Notes: generated from the sequence alone by a model not told the origin. A stretch of 64,000 nucleotides of DNA from a bacterium (GCA_021823625.1 JAKANS010000004.1:20541-84540); one strand, 5' to 3'. Numbered from the stretch's first letter, positions 8,850 through 17,236 are shown. Translations and numbers: made by a program.

Positions 8850-9899
8850 TCACGGCGTGAAGTTTGGGTCCACATGCTGGCGGATAAGTTCGCGGATTTG
8901 GTCCACGGTGAGCCACTCGGTGTTGCTGCCGCTGCTGTAGTGAAAGCCGTATTCGCAACGGCGGCCCTTGAAGGCCCTGGCATATTCGTCCGGATTCCAG
9001 AGCGGCATGGCGGGAAGGATGACGAAGTGGCGGTCAAACTCGATGGTATTCATCCCGTCGGTCTCGGTGATCATCTCCTCGTGGAGCTTCTCGCCGGGGC
9101 GGATGCCGGTGATGACGCGTCGGCACTCGGGGCCGATGGCCTCCGCGACATCGGTGATGTGATAGCTCGGAATCTTGGGCACGAACAGTTCACCGCCCCA
9201 CATGTGTTGCAGGACGTAAAGCACCAAATCCACGCCCTCCTCCAAGGAGATGTTGAAGCGCGTCATGCGTTCGTCGGTGATGGGCAGCACCCCGGTCCTG
9301 CGCTGTTGCAGAAAGAACGGGATGACACTGCCGCGGCTGCCCATGACATTGCCGTAGCGCACCACGGCAAGTTTGAGGTCGCGGTGGCCTTTGTAGTTGT
9401 TCGCCGCCACGAATAACTTGTCGGAGCACAATTTGGTGGCGCCATAGAGGTTGATCGGGGCCGTCGCCTTGTCCGTGCTCAAGGCCACCACTTGCTTCAC
9501 CCCGTTCTCCATGCAGGCGTCAATGACGTTCTGCGCGCCCAGCACATTGGTTTTGATCGCCTCAAATGGATTGTATTCAGCGGCGGGAACCTGCTTCAAC
9601 GCTGCCGCGTGGACCACCGTGTCAATATCTTCCATGGCGCGCTTGAGCCGATCCTTGTCACGCACGTCGCCAATGAAAAACCGCAGGGAAGGGTATTGTT
9701 TGGCCGGATACAGTTGGGCCATTTCAAACTGCTTGAGTTCGTCGCGGGAGAAAACCACCACGCGGGCGATCTGCGGATGCTCCCGGTAGATGGTTTCGAC
9801 AAATTTCTTACCGAACGAACCGGTCCCGCCGGTAACGAGAACTCGTGCGCCGTCGTGCATAGGCAATTGCGTCGTTTCCAATCGAATTGAGTCTTTCAA
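8850..9899 (-). CDS. pseB: UDP-N-acetylglucosamine 4,6-dehydratase (inverting)
   Basis: An extended short-chain dehydrogenase of the PseB/FlaA1 type, first step of pseudaminic acid synthesis (C4 oxidation, C5 inversion, dehydration). NAD-binding VLVTGGTGSFGKKFVETIY, then FIGDVRDKDRLKRAM and HAAALKQVPAAEYNPFEAI, and the active-site region INLYGATKLCSDKLFV with YxxxK. The TTG at 9899 follows a GGAGAGTGGG stretch and is a plausible start; the ATG at 9860 gives the tighter family length and is the alternative. It lies 31 bases downstream of the DUF4838 gene. Confidence 0.9.
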   Translation of the reverse strand: MKDSIRLETTQLPMHDGARVLVTGGTGSFGKKFVETIYREHPQIARVVVFSRDELKQFEMAQLYPAKQYPSLRFFIGDVRDKDRLKRAMEDIDTVVHAAALKQVPAAEYNPFEAIKTNVLGAQNVIDACMENGVKQVVALSTDKATAPINLYGATKLCSDKLFVAANNYKGHRDLKLAVVRYGNVMGSRGSVIPFFLQQRRTGVLPITDERMTRFNISLEEGVDLVLYVLQHMWGGELFVPKIPSYHITDVAEAIGPECRRVITGIRPGEKLHEEMITETDGMNTIEFDRHFVILPAMPLWNPDEYARAFKGRRCEYGFHYSSGSNTEWLTVDQIRELIRQHVDPNFTP

Positions 9900-9930
9900 T
9901 AGAATCCCACTCTCCGCACCGCTGGCCGGA

Positions 9931-11808
9931 TCACTGCCGACCAGGCAGGCTCTGTCCAGCCGTCCAGTTGAACGGTACCGTTCGTTGCAAATGGCCGTGG
10001 TTGGTTTTAAGGTCGGAACGGGTCCACAGGGACACGTCTGGGAAGAAATTACTGGCGAAAATCGGCTCCGCCGTTGCGATCGCTGCGGTCGTGGCCACCC
10101 ATGTCTGATACGCGTTCACGGCCTTGATGACCTGTGTCCGGTTGCTGGCCGTCGGAGCAAGCATGAAGATTCGGTAGGCCAAAAAGGCCTGAGTAATCAA
10201 CGCATATTGCTGGTACGAAATCTCCGCGCGACGAATCCAGCCCAAGACACGCACATCCCCTGCCGCCTCCTGTTTCGCGGCGTCCAGCGCCTGGCGTAGC
10301 TCCTGGAGCGTCGCTGCCGGATAGGTGCTCGTGAATGTCACGTCGGGATGACCTACCCCGGCTACGACCCAGTCATCCTTGGAATGGCGGCAGACCTTGA
10401 GCCGCCCGTAAAGGGTGTCGTAGTATTGCTTCATCGCCGGCGCGGCGTTGCCAAAGGTCAGATTCAAGTACTCCTGATAGACTGCCTGCCAGTCCAGGCT
10501 TGGGTCCGTCGCCAGCCGGCCGATCACGTAGTAGGTCGGCCCTTCCGCCCCCCAGTTCTCCCCTCCCCCGCACCAGTAGATCCCTTGCACGTCGTGGGCG
10601 ATCCAGTCCCGGATCTTCGCGGCTGCGAGTTCCGGGTAAAAACGCGGTGCAAGGCCGTTATCGTAATAAAGGCCCATGTAATAGGTATAGACGGTGATTC
10701 CACCGGGAATAGCGCCACGCCAATAGTCCATGGCCTGGTCGTGACTCCCAAAGGCGGTTTGCAGCAACTCCGTCAAACAGACTTGACCGATCGTGTTCGA
10801 CGGGTAGGTCGCAAACTGTGTCGGTGGCCGATAGTTCGGATTGTAAATCAGAACGTGCAGCTTCCGGTCTGGGTACTTACGACCTACGATTTCGGCGACA
10901 TTCCGCAATGCATTGTGAACCTGGTCGCTGGCGGATAAACCGGAACAAAGCGGGCACTGACAGGGCACAAAACCATCCGACTGGCCCAGGGCCACAACTT
11001 CATACCCCTCTTTGAACAGTCTCATGGCCCACTTGGCGACCAGTCGCTGCGCATCCGGATTGGACAGGCAATACTGCGGGTTTTTGGGATTTGTCGGTTT
11101 GATGCGTTTGCCATCGCGCATGACAAAATACTCCGGATGCTCTTGGAAGAGTGAAGCGGGAACACCATGCACCCAAGTTTCTCCGCCGACGAACATCCGG
11201 GTCGCGGTGCGGAAGCTGTTGGCAAGCGACCAGTCCCCCCAGTTCGTAAACCGGCCATGGACAAACATGAAAGGCGGGTTGTAGGTAACATCCAAGTCGT
11301 CTGGGATCGTAATTGTTTTAAGCTGCGGAATGTGGATACCCATTGGCGTCGGCTGCAGCCAGTGGAACCCAAGCCGGTCCAGCAAACCAAAGACGGCCCG
11401 CACGGTGCCTTGCGCCCTGGTGCCACTAATCATGGGCGTGTCCCGGCCCCAGAGATAAAGCACGTTCCCCCTGACCGACAGGTGGTAGCCATCCCATTTC
11501 AGGTCCGAGGTCGTCGGTCCCGACTTCTGCGCCAAGCGCGTTTCCCCGATCGAGATCAGGGTGCCCTTGGGTTTTCCGGATTCTTTGAGTACGCGCAACT
11601 CCGCGCCGGTGGCCATTTTCAAATACCGCGTGAGTGTGGCGGCGGCCGTTCGTTCTTGCCTGCTGGCTGCCTGTGGGATGACGATGGTGCACGCTGGCCT
11701 GCCTTTTCTAACCAAATCCAAAGCATACACTTTCGCACCGAGGAGCACTCCGAGCACCGCCCCGGACAACACCAGAATCCGCTTCCTGGTTAATTCGTGG
11801 ATCATCAT
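9931..11808 (-). CDS. Secreted DUF4838 domain protein (glycosidase-like)
   Basis: About 625 residues starting MMIHELTRKRILVLSGAVLG, with a basic then hydrophobic N-terminus that looks like a signal peptide or anchor. Near residue 45 begins the domain that precedes the catalytic barrel in alpha-glucuronidase-like and GH20-like proteins (CTIVIPQAASRQERTAAATL). The DUF4838 core follows, with TVRAVFGLLDRLGFHWLQPT, LGQSDGFVPCQCPLCS and GIYWCGGGENWGAEGPTYYV. DUF4838 proteins are common in Verrucomicrobiota and Planctomycetota but lack a firm substrate. Its position between galU and pseB suggests co-transcription with glycan synthesis. Catalytic residues cannot be assigned. Confidence 0.82.
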   Translation of the reverse strand: MMIHELTRKRILVLSGAVLGVLLGAKVYALDLVRKGRPACTIVIPQAASRQERTAAATLTRYLKMATGAELRVLKESGKPKGTLISIGETRLAQKSGPTTSDLKWDGYHLSVRGNVLYLWGRDTPMISGTRAQGTVRAVFGLLDRLGFHWLQPTPMGIHIPQLKTITIPDDLDVTYNPPFMFVHGRFTNWGDWSLANSFRTATRMFVGGETWVHGVPASLFQEHPEYFVMRDGKRIKPTNPKNPQYCLSNPDAQRLVAKWAMRLFKEGYEVVALGQSDGFVPCQCPLCSGLSASDQVHNALRNVAEIVGRKYPDRKLHVLIYNPNYRPPTQFATYPSNTIGQVCLTELLQTAFGSHDQAMDYWRGAIPGGITVYTYYMGLYYDNGLAPRFYPELAAAKIRDWIAHDVQGIYWCGGGENWGAEGPTYYVIGRLATDPSLDWQAVYQEYLNLTFGNAAPAMKQYYDTLYGRLKVCRHSKDDWVVAGVGHPDVTFTSTYPAATLQELRQALDAAKQEAAGDVRVLGWIRRAEISYQQYALITQAFLAYRIFMLAPTASNRTQVIKAVNAYQTWVATTAAIATAEPIFASNFFPDVSLWTRSDLKTNHGHLQRTVPFNWTAGQSLPGRQ

Positions 11809-11967
11809 GGAACTACCGTCCGCTGCCCCTGCCCATTGGGCGCTCCGGAGCGGGCAACGACCAAGGCTGGGGCAAAGGACCAGGCGGTCCTCTAGCGGGA
11901 CTGTGAAGCCAGAAGCAAAGCGCACTGGACTACGGCACTGCGGTTGGTTACCGCGGCGGTTGATGAG

Positions 11968-12849
11968 TCAATGGGCGGGGGTACCGGCGTCACGTATCAC
12001 GTCGGCCAGAAAGGCTCGGAACTCGACACTGAGATCCTCGCGTCTCAAGCCGTAAAGGACATTGGTTTTCAGGAAATCAAGCTTGTTGCCGATGTCGTGG
12101 CGCCGGCCATCGAGGGTCACGCCATAGATGGCCACGTCCCGCACCATCAGCCGCATGGCATCGGTGAGCTGGATTTCATTCCCCTTGCCCCGCGGTGTTC
12201 GTTCGAGATAGTCGAAGATCCGCGGGCTGAGGACGTAACGTGAGGCGATCGCCAAGTTTGAAGGGGCCTCGCCGGGGGGTGGCTTTTCCACCAGGTCCTC
12301 AACGAGGTGCAGCCCATCCCCGATCGACCGTCCCTGGATCACGCCGTAAAGCCCGACTTTGGCAGGGTCCACCGCCTCCAGCGCCACCACGCTTTCGCCG
12401 TAACGCTCATAGACCTCCATGAGCCGACGGCAGAGGGACGTAGGCGATTGGATCAGTGTGTCGCCCAAGAGCAGCAGGAACGGTTCGTTGTTGACGTGGT
12501 GGCGGGCGTGCCGGACGGCATCGCCGAGGCCGTTCAGTTCTTTCTGCCAGATGAAATGGATGTCGGCCAGGTTCGAGACGCGACGGATGGCCTCCAACTC
12601 TTCCGTGCGGCCTTTGGCCTCCAGGCCGGCCTCGAGTTCGAAGTTACGGTCGAAGTGCTCCTCGATGGCCCGCTTTCCCCTGCCAATGATGATGAGAATG
12701 TCGGTGATGCCCGCCTCCACCGCCTCTTCCACGACATACTGGATCACCGGCTGATCCACGATCGGCAGCATCTCTTTGGGCTGCGCTTTCGCAAAGGGCA
12801 GAAACCGGGTGCCCATGCCGGCGGCGGGAATGACGGCTTTGCGGATCAT
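11968..12849 (-). CDS. galU: UTP-glucose-1-phosphate uridylyltransferase family
   Basis: A 293-residue nucleotidyltransferase of usual GalU length. The signature is AVIPAAGMGTRFLPFAKAQP with KEMLPIVDQPVIQYVVEEAV directly after, then LLLGDTLIQSPTSLCRR, VEKPPPGEAPSNLAIASRYV and KGNEIQLTDAMRLM. It normally makes UDP-glucose. Here it is translationally coupled (ATGA) to a GHMP sugar kinase, so it might act on the kinase product, for example glucuronate-1-phosphate; that is inference. Confidence 0.9.
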   Translation of the reverse strand: MIRKAVIPAAGMGTRFLPFAKAQPKEMLPIVDQPVIQYVVEEAVEAGITDILIIIGRGKRAIEEHFDRNFELEAGLEAKGRTEELEAIRRVSNLADIHFIWQKELNGLGDAVRHARHHVNNEPFLLLLGDTLIQSPTSLCRRLMEVYERYGESVVALEAVDPAKVGLYGVIQGRSIGDGLHLVEDLVEKPPPGEAPSNLAIASRYVLSPRIFDYLERTPRGKGNEIQLTDAMRLMVRDVAIYGVTLDGRRHDIGNKLDFLKTNVLYGLRREDLSVEFRAFLADVIRDAGTPAH

Positions 12850-13844
12850 GGTGTGATCACCGGCTTGAAGACCCGGACACCCATGAGCTGGAGCCTGGCC
12901 ACCAGCGCTTCGTACATGGCTTCGTCGGTGTAAGTACCGATGATGGCGCCTCCAGAGCCGGTGAACTTGGCACTGGCGCCCACCGAGCGCGCCGCCTCGA
13001 CCAGGCGCAGGTTACCGTCACTGATCCGGCAGATTTCGCGTCGTTTGTCGAAGTTGCGGTTGAGCAAATCCGGGACGGGTCTCAGATCGCGCCGCAGCAG
13101 GCAGTCCCGCACCTGGTCCGCCAGGCCGGCCCAGTACTGCATCGCCGCCAACACGGCTGGCTCGCCGTGATTGAACCGGCTGCGGAGATCGTTGTGCAGC
13201 ACTTCGGTGCCTTCGGCCAGGTCCGACCGATAGGCAACGTACAGTGGCGGCAGCAGGGCGGGATCCAACTCTTCGTACCGCCCGTGCCCCTGCTCCTGCA
13301 TAAACTGCCGGTCGAAATCCATGTACACTACGCCTTCATAGACTTGAATCACTCGATCCTGCAGTCCAGCCGGGATGCCTAGCTCCTCGGTTTCAACCGA
13401 CAAGATCAAGCCGGGTTGGATTGGTTTGGGAATATCAACCTGGTAAAAGTGCATCAGCGCGCGCAGACAGGCCGTGATGATGGCACTGGAACCGGCTAGC
13501 CCCACCTGGCTGGGAATGTCCGAGCCATACCGCAAGGTGAAGTTCCGATCGTGCAGACGGAAGCTGTGCTGGTGGCAATAATCAAAGAAGCGTTTGACCG
13601 TCGCCTTGAGCAGGCGGATGCCGCCATAGTAACCGTACCGGCGCACGTCCATGGCGAGCTCGCCGATATTCTTGAAGGCCGAGTGGTCCCGTGTGTTGGG
13701 CAGGATCTCCAGCTCGGGACTTTCCCACAATAGCACCTCCGCCCGGAGGTTTCGGATGATGAACGAGATGGTCTTGCCGTGGTAACCGTCGGATGGGTTG
13801 CCGACCAGCCCGGCACGTGGATGGGCCTGGGTGCGGATGATCAT
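12846..13844 (-). CDS. GHMP family sugar kinase, possibly glucuronokinase-like
   Basis: A 332-residue GHMP kinase. The N-terminal domain has RAGLVGNPSDGYHGKTISFI and the ATP loop IPSQVGLAGSSAIITACLRA; the C-terminal domain has GASAKFTGSGGAIIGTY. This architecture, including the phosphate loop G-L-A-G-S-S-A, is that of kinases phosphorylating a sugar at C1, and the NPSDGYHG start resembles plant glucuronokinase-type proteins. The stop overlaps the galU start, which would fit a salvage route of sugar to sugar-1-phosphate to UDP-sugar. The substrate is not proven by the sequence. Confidence 0.78.
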   Translation of the reverse strand: MIIRTQAHPRAGLVGNPSDGYHGKTISFIIRNLRAEVLLWESPELEILPNTRDHSAFKNIGELAMDVRRYGYYGGIRLLKATVKRFFDYCHQHSFRLHDRNFTLRYGSDIPSQVGLAGSSAIITACLRALMHFYQVDIPKPIQPGLILSVETEELGIPAGLQDRVIQVYEGVVYMDFDRQFMQEQGHGRYEELDPALLPPLYVAYRSDLAEGTEVLHNDLRSRFNHGEPAVLAAMQYWAGLADQVRDCLLRRDLRPVPDLLNRNFDKRREICRISDGNLRLVEAARSVGASAKFTGSGGAIIGTYTDEAMYEALVARLQLMGVRVFKPVITP

Positions 13845-14266
13845 GGGAGCCCCCTAAATCCCGGCACACAAACCAATACGTTGGTCACCTGGATGACCAA
13901 CGCTACCCTTTCGCGCGGACTTGGAGCGCGGTGTGGATGAGACACGGCACCGGCAGATCCACGATACCGATCAGGTCGTAGTCCCATGACATTCCGCCAG
14001 AACCCAAGCAAACTGAATCGAGCCAGAGCACACTGCTTTCCGGCAGTGGTCTGCACATGCCTTGGCCTCAGTGCCTGGCCGTGAAGGGAAGTCAGAGTCC
14101 GGTCCTGACTGCAGAATCGGTCCGATGCGACCGACGAGCTGTCGCGGCCAGGGCAGAGACGCCGACGCCGCCATGATCGTCGATCGTTCGATCAGCACGG
14201 CGAAAGCTTAGCAGGATTCCTGCTGAAAACTGTGAGGATGGCTTGCCGCCTGGATCGTCCCGCGCA
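13845..14266. other. Intergenic region with a 9-bp hairpin; no gene seen
   Basis: Upstream of the GHMP kinase there is a perfect inverted repeat CGTTGGTCA-CCTGGA-TGACCAACG at 13879-13902, 35 bases before the start codon. It could be an operator or a dispersed palindrome. The rest of the stretch up to the REP block at 14267 has no convincing coding frame. Confidence 0.5.
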
Positions 14267-14360
14267 GGTAGGGTCGGTTCTCCGGAGCGGGCCGCGTTTT
14301 GTGCGGACATCTTGGAAAGATGTCCCACCAGGTGGGGCCGATTCTCCGAACGGGCCGGTC
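14267..14360. repeat. REP-type palindromic repeat block (family A)
   Basis: Contains GGTAGGGTCGGTTCTCCGG, GCGGACATCTTGGAAAGATG and GGTGGGGCCGATTCTCCGAA units. These are diverged members of the repeat family found beside the RAYT gene near 20.6 kb and at 22.1, 23.1 and 24.2 kb. The core units form hairpins such as GGACATCT/AGATGTCC. Confidence 0.75.
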
Positions 14361-14420
14361 CCCGCCGCCTAGCAGAGGCCCCCCCACTTGTCTCCGCCTC
14401 CGGGCGTACCCTTATGGCTC

Positions 14421-14870
14421 CTAAACCAGTCTGCGGGCATGGCCAATCGCCCGATCGCAGATCGCGTCGAGCACGGGTTTCTGTTCCCGACAATAAACGA
14501 AGATCTCGGCGGCGCGGGCGCCGGCGTAATCGTGTGCAATGATATTCCGCACGTCCTTCATTTCGCGCAAGTCCGCCGCGCGCTCCACAAAGCCACGTTT
14601 CTCGGCCCGGTTGATGACGTCCAGCAACGTGCCTTCAGGGCGCAACTCCAGCCGGTCCAGGCTCCTCAGCACCTTGTTGACCAGCAAATCCACGGTTCGC
14701 GCAAAGCGGCTGCAAAACGCCTCCACACTCTCCAATTGCGCTGGCGTCGTCCCCGCCAGGAAATCCGACAGCCCGCCCACCTGCCGGTAGGAGTAGTCGA
14801 GGTGTTGGCGAGCTTGCTGCAGTTCGGCCAGATGTTGTCGAAGGAATTCCTGAGCGACTTCCGGCTTCAT
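14421..14870 (-). CDS. HEPN-domain protein, toxin partner of an MNT nucleotidyltransferase
   Basis: A 149-residue helical protein ending in a HEPN domain with the RX4HXY motif RNIIAHDY (about residues 108-115). In HepT-type toxins this Arg/His pair forms the RNase active site, and the Tyr is the residue AMPylated by the MntA antitoxin. It follows the MNT gene with an ATGA overlap, the classic arrangement. Expected role: RNA-cleaving toxin silenced by its partner. Confidence 0.8.
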   Translation of the reverse strand: MKPEVAQEFLRQHLAELQQARQHLDYSYRQVGGLSDFLAGTTPAQLESVEAFCSRFARTVDLLVNKVLRSLDRLELRPEGTLLDVINRAEKRGFVERAADLREMKDVRNIIAHDYAGARAAEIFVYCREQKPVLDAICDRAIGHARRLV

Positions 14871-15154
14871 AGACGCGCACCGGTTTCGCGGGCGACTCGC
14901 GCCAAGGGATCTTCCAATTGATCGCGCCGCCGCAGGGTCAGGTCCAGTTGCTGCCAGCCGATGCGGTCCAGGATCCCACGGCGCAACCGCAACAGCCCGC
15001 GGAAACCCAGCCGGTCGCTAATCACCAGCAGATCAATGTCGCCCCCCCGGCCGGTGTCCGCGGCGCGCGACCCGTAGAGGAACACTTCCGCCTCCGAATC
15101 CAAGGCCCGCACCTCCTCCCGGATGGCCTGGACTTCCTGGGCGCTCAACCTCAT
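14867..15154 (-). CDS. MNT-domain nucleotidyltransferase antitoxin
   Basis: 95 residues from the ATG at 15154. It carries the minimal nucleotidyltransferase signature FLYGSRAADTGRGGDIDLLV (GSX9DXD) and a downstream acidic strand, QQLDLTLRR. Proteins of this kind AMPylate and neutralise the HEPN toxin encoded next. The frame is open 21 codons further upstream, but those residues fall outside the domain. Confidence 0.82.
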   Translation of the reverse strand: MRLSAQEVQAIREEVRALDSEAEVFLYGSRAADTGRGGDIDLLVISDRLGFRGLLRLRRGILDRIGWQQLDLTLRRRDQLEDPLARVARETGARL

Positions 15155-15185
15155 GCCGGAAGCATTCCACGAACCCCTGATGCCG

Positions 15186-15353
15186 TCAAATTGCAGTCCA
15201 CGCGCCGGTGGGAACACTGCGCCGGTGGCGGGAGGCGGGCGAACCCTCTCCGCAGTCTTCGTTCACGACTTCGAGCAGCCCCGGCCCACCCAGCGTCCGA
15301 TGCACCTCCACCGCACCGTCAACCGTAATCCGGCCGATCTCGTTTTCGTTCAT
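15186..15353 (-). pseudogene. Truncated GxxExxY protein remnant
   Basis: An ATG at 15353 opens MNENEIGRITVDGAVEVHRT followed by LGGPGLLE, which matches the start of GxxExxY family proteins (usual form IGAAIEVHRTLGPGLLE). After about 30 residues the resemblance stops and the frame ends at 15186, against about 125 residues for an intact protein. The G-A-A of the usual motif is also changed. The bases upstream (15361-15470) are the low-complexity 'cgcctttgcgcctccgcg' type often found in front of such genes. Confidence 0.6.
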
Positions 15354-15480
15354 GAGAACCCGTTTTTTTTAACGCAAGGTCGCCAAGATCATAAGCCGCC
15401 AGGATTTCCCCTCTTTTACTGGTGCGCCTTTGCGCCTCCGCGTCTCCGCGCCTCTGCGTTAATCTCTCTCGTGCCGCCTG

Positions 15481-15600
15481 TCATCCCGCTTCCTTCTCCT
15501 GGGGGAGAAGGTCAGGATGAGGGCGGGCGAAAGAACCGATATGGGCTTTTGCCGTTCGGCCCGTGCCGCCGGTGATGAGCAGGGTTTTTTGTTTAAACAT
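15481..15600 (-). pseudogene. N-terminal remnant of a nucleotide-sugar epimerase/dehydratase
   Basis: The frame from the ATG at 15600 reads MFKQKTLLITGGTG and then runs into unrelated sequence. That opening is the Rossmann start of PseB/CapD-like dehydratases (MFKNKTLLITGGTGSFG in homologues). Similarity ends where a palindromic repeat of the CCTTCTCC...GGAGAAGG type begins (15492-15511). It looks like a polysaccharide gene destroyed by rearrangement. Confidence 0.55.
15492..15522. repeat. CCTTCTCC palindromic repeat (family C), intergenic copy
   Basis: CCTTCTCC-TGGG-GGAGAAGG followed by TCAGGATGAGGG. A longer copy with an 11-base stem lies inside the wbpE coding sequence at 26797-26821. Confidence 0.65.
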
Positions 15601-15652
15601 AGGGTTTTAGCAAGATGACGAGACGACAAAATACCCCGATGTTGGCAGCGAC

Positions 15653-16021
15653 TTAATCTTCCAGGGGCAAAATCCGCAGGCGCGATTTATGGCCTATGAC
15701 GGTAATCAACGCGCCACGCCGGAGCGCCGCGCCATGCTGTTTGAGGATGAGAATAACGTCTTCACCGATGCTGGCCGGACGCACGTCATCGAGCCGCAAT
15801 TGGATGACACTGGGCAAACCGGCGCGGGTTTGGAAAAGCAGTTTGGTAAAATCGAGATCCTGGGTCAGCACCACGGCTGCGTTCTCATTCGCCCAAAGCA
15901 CGATGTCCGAATCCGGGGCGTTGACCGGACCGAGTTCGCGCCAGTGGCGGGCAGTGTGGCCGTGCGACTGAAGATACGCGACCCATGAGACGGGAAGGCA
16001 GTTGTCAATGACAATGGTCAA
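15653..16021 (-). CDS. DUF5615 family PIN-like protein (putative toxin)
   Basis: 122 residues beginning MTIVIDNCLPVSWVAYLQSH, with HTARHWRELGPVNAPDSDIV and VVLTQDLDFTKLLFQT. This is the pattern of DUF5615/Mut7-C-like PIN proteins, with acidic residues near 6, 38 and 55. They are almost always encoded directly after a DUF433 gene, as here (overlap ATGA), and are regarded as toxin-antitoxin pairs. Nuclease activity is inferred from the family. Confidence 0.85.
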   Translation of the reverse strand: MTIVIDNCLPVSWVAYLQSHGHTARHWRELGPVNAPDSDIVLWANENAAVVLTQDLDFTKLLFQTRAGLPSVIQLRLDDVRPASIGEDVILILKQHGAALRRGALITVIGHKSRLRILPLED

Positions 16022-16251
16022 GCGGGCTGAAGCTCAATTTCACGTTCGCGGGTGAGCCAGGTGGCGTAAGCCAAACAGGCTTTGATGTCGTCCGCTTCAA
16101 GGTCGGGATAATCGGCGAGAATTTGCTGTTCGGTCGCGCCGGAAGCCAGGAGACCAAGAATGGTGGTGGCCGGAATTCTCATGCCGCGAATGCAAGGCAA
16201 TCCCGTCATGACGGCCGGATTCACCGTGAGGCGTTTCAAAATTTCTTTCAT
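16018..16251 (-). CDS. DUF433 domain protein (putative antitoxin)
   Basis: 77 residues with the DUF433 pattern: RLTVNPAVMTGLPCIRGMRI, TTILGLLASGATEQQILADY, PDLEADDIKACLAYA. DUF433 is a small winged-helix-like domain paired with PIN-like DUF5615 proteins. It is the first gene of the pair, and its stop overlaps the start of the DUF5615 gene. Confidence 0.87.
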   Translation of the reverse strand: MKEILKRLTVNPAVMTGLPCIRGMRIPATTILGLLASGATEQQILADYPDLEADDIKACLAYATWLTREREIELQPA

Positions 16252-16328
16252 GGTGTTACTTTAGCAGTCGTTTTTGGTTTTCGCACGAACAGATTGATGC
16301 TCACGCCTGCCCCCGGCCCGGTGGCAGC

Positions 16329-16380
16329 GGTCAGTCCTCACTTTTGACATGGCGGGGCCCGGGTGGGGCCGAAGGCGGGC
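16329..16380. repeat. Dispersed repeat family B, copy 1
   Basis: GGTCAGTCCTCACTTTTGAC followed by ATGGCGGGGCCCGGGTGGGG and CCGAAGGCGGGC. Other copies are at 17287, 18129 and 18875. It sits in a 340-base gene-free stretch (16252-16591) that also holds an 'accacgaaacacacccaatacac' tract and a hairpin around CGGTGAAGTAGCTCTGTACTTCACGG (16552-16580). Confidence 0.75.
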
Positions 16381-16591
16381 GCATCAAAACGGAAAGCGGA
16401 AACAGCCAAGCGCCAACACTGAACATTCAACATTCAACTCGGAACAGAAAGGGGGCGGCCTATACCAGAGGTCGGATGACGGATTTTTTAACCACGAAAC
16501 ACACCCAATACACGAACCATTCGGCAAAAGGCTAAAGGGTTGACATTCTTCCCGGTGAAGTAGCTCTGTACTTCACGGGGCAGGGAAAAAA

Positions 16592-16756
16592 CTAGGAGGA
16601 GGAGGTCGGCGCTCGCTGGCTGCGGATTTGGGCACGGCAACGTTCACCGACGCCATGCAAATAAGCCAGCCGCTGTTCCGGGGTCATGGCATCAAGTCGG
16701 CGGCTGGTCGCCTCCCGCCATTTGCGGGACTCGGCCACGGCATCAAACTTTTTCAT
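16592..16756 (-). CDS. Small protein paired with a PIN toxin (putative antitoxin)
   Basis: 54 residues starting MKKFDAVAESRKWREATSRR, charged and helical, ending in a Ser-rich tail. Small proteins beginning M-K-x-F-D and containing a 'RLAYLH' helix frequently accompany PIN-domain genes in Verrucomicrobiota. The start overlaps the end of the frameshifted PIN gene by 14 bases. Function is inferred from context alone. Confidence 0.55.
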   Translation of the reverse strand: MKKFDAVAESRKWREATSRRLDAMTPEQRLAYLHGVGERCRAQIRSQRAPTSSS

Positions 16757-17217
16757 CTTGTTCTCCATAAATCAATTCCAACGGATTAACGATACGCAAG
16801 GTGGGATAGCCCTGCAAGAGGTTTACCACATTAAAGCCCCTTTCCCGTTCCACGTTAACCAGGTGGCGAAAGTTCCAACTGACCAGATAATCAATTCTGG
16901 CGACCGTGCAAACCGCCACATGGCGGGCGTCATCGCTGTATTTCGGGGTGAGGATGGCCTGGCTCATGTAAGCGGCGGCGAGCTGTTCCATCTCTCCGGT
17001 AACTTCAAGGATGTTCCCGGGGGCAAAGGCGGTGGCGAGGAGTTCGCGAACCCGTTCAGGCGCTTCGGTCAGTTCGTCCACCGTGACGAGCCGAGGTAAG
17101 AAATCGAAACCGGCCTTGCTCCATCTGCCGCCAAAGCTCCTGCGTGGCCTCCTTAAACTCGTCGTCGAAATAGCCGCCCAGGACGGAAGTATCCAGGTAT
17201 AGCGTCGGTGTTCTCAC
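16743..17217 (-). pseudogene. Frameshifted PIN-domain (VapC-like) toxin
   Basis: From a GTG at 17217 the frame reads RTPTLYLDTSVLGGYFDDEF and GRFRFLTS, the N-terminus of a PIN toxin with its first catalytic Asp. Around 17090-17100 it loses frame. The remainder continues in another frame as VTVDELTEAPERVRELLATA, then LTPKYSDDARHVAVCTVARI and DYLVSWNFRHL, the C-terminal PIN half with the remaining acidic residues. Joining the two gives about 158 residues, the family length. Two missing bases or one extra would explain it. Confidence 0.7.
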
Positions 17218-17236
17218 AGTTGCAGGATGACCCGGT

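Noticed and set aside
16336..16348. TTGACA within repeat family B as a promoter -35 element
   Set aside because: It is a constant part of a dispersed repeat, and no -10 element follows at a suitable distance in the copies examined.
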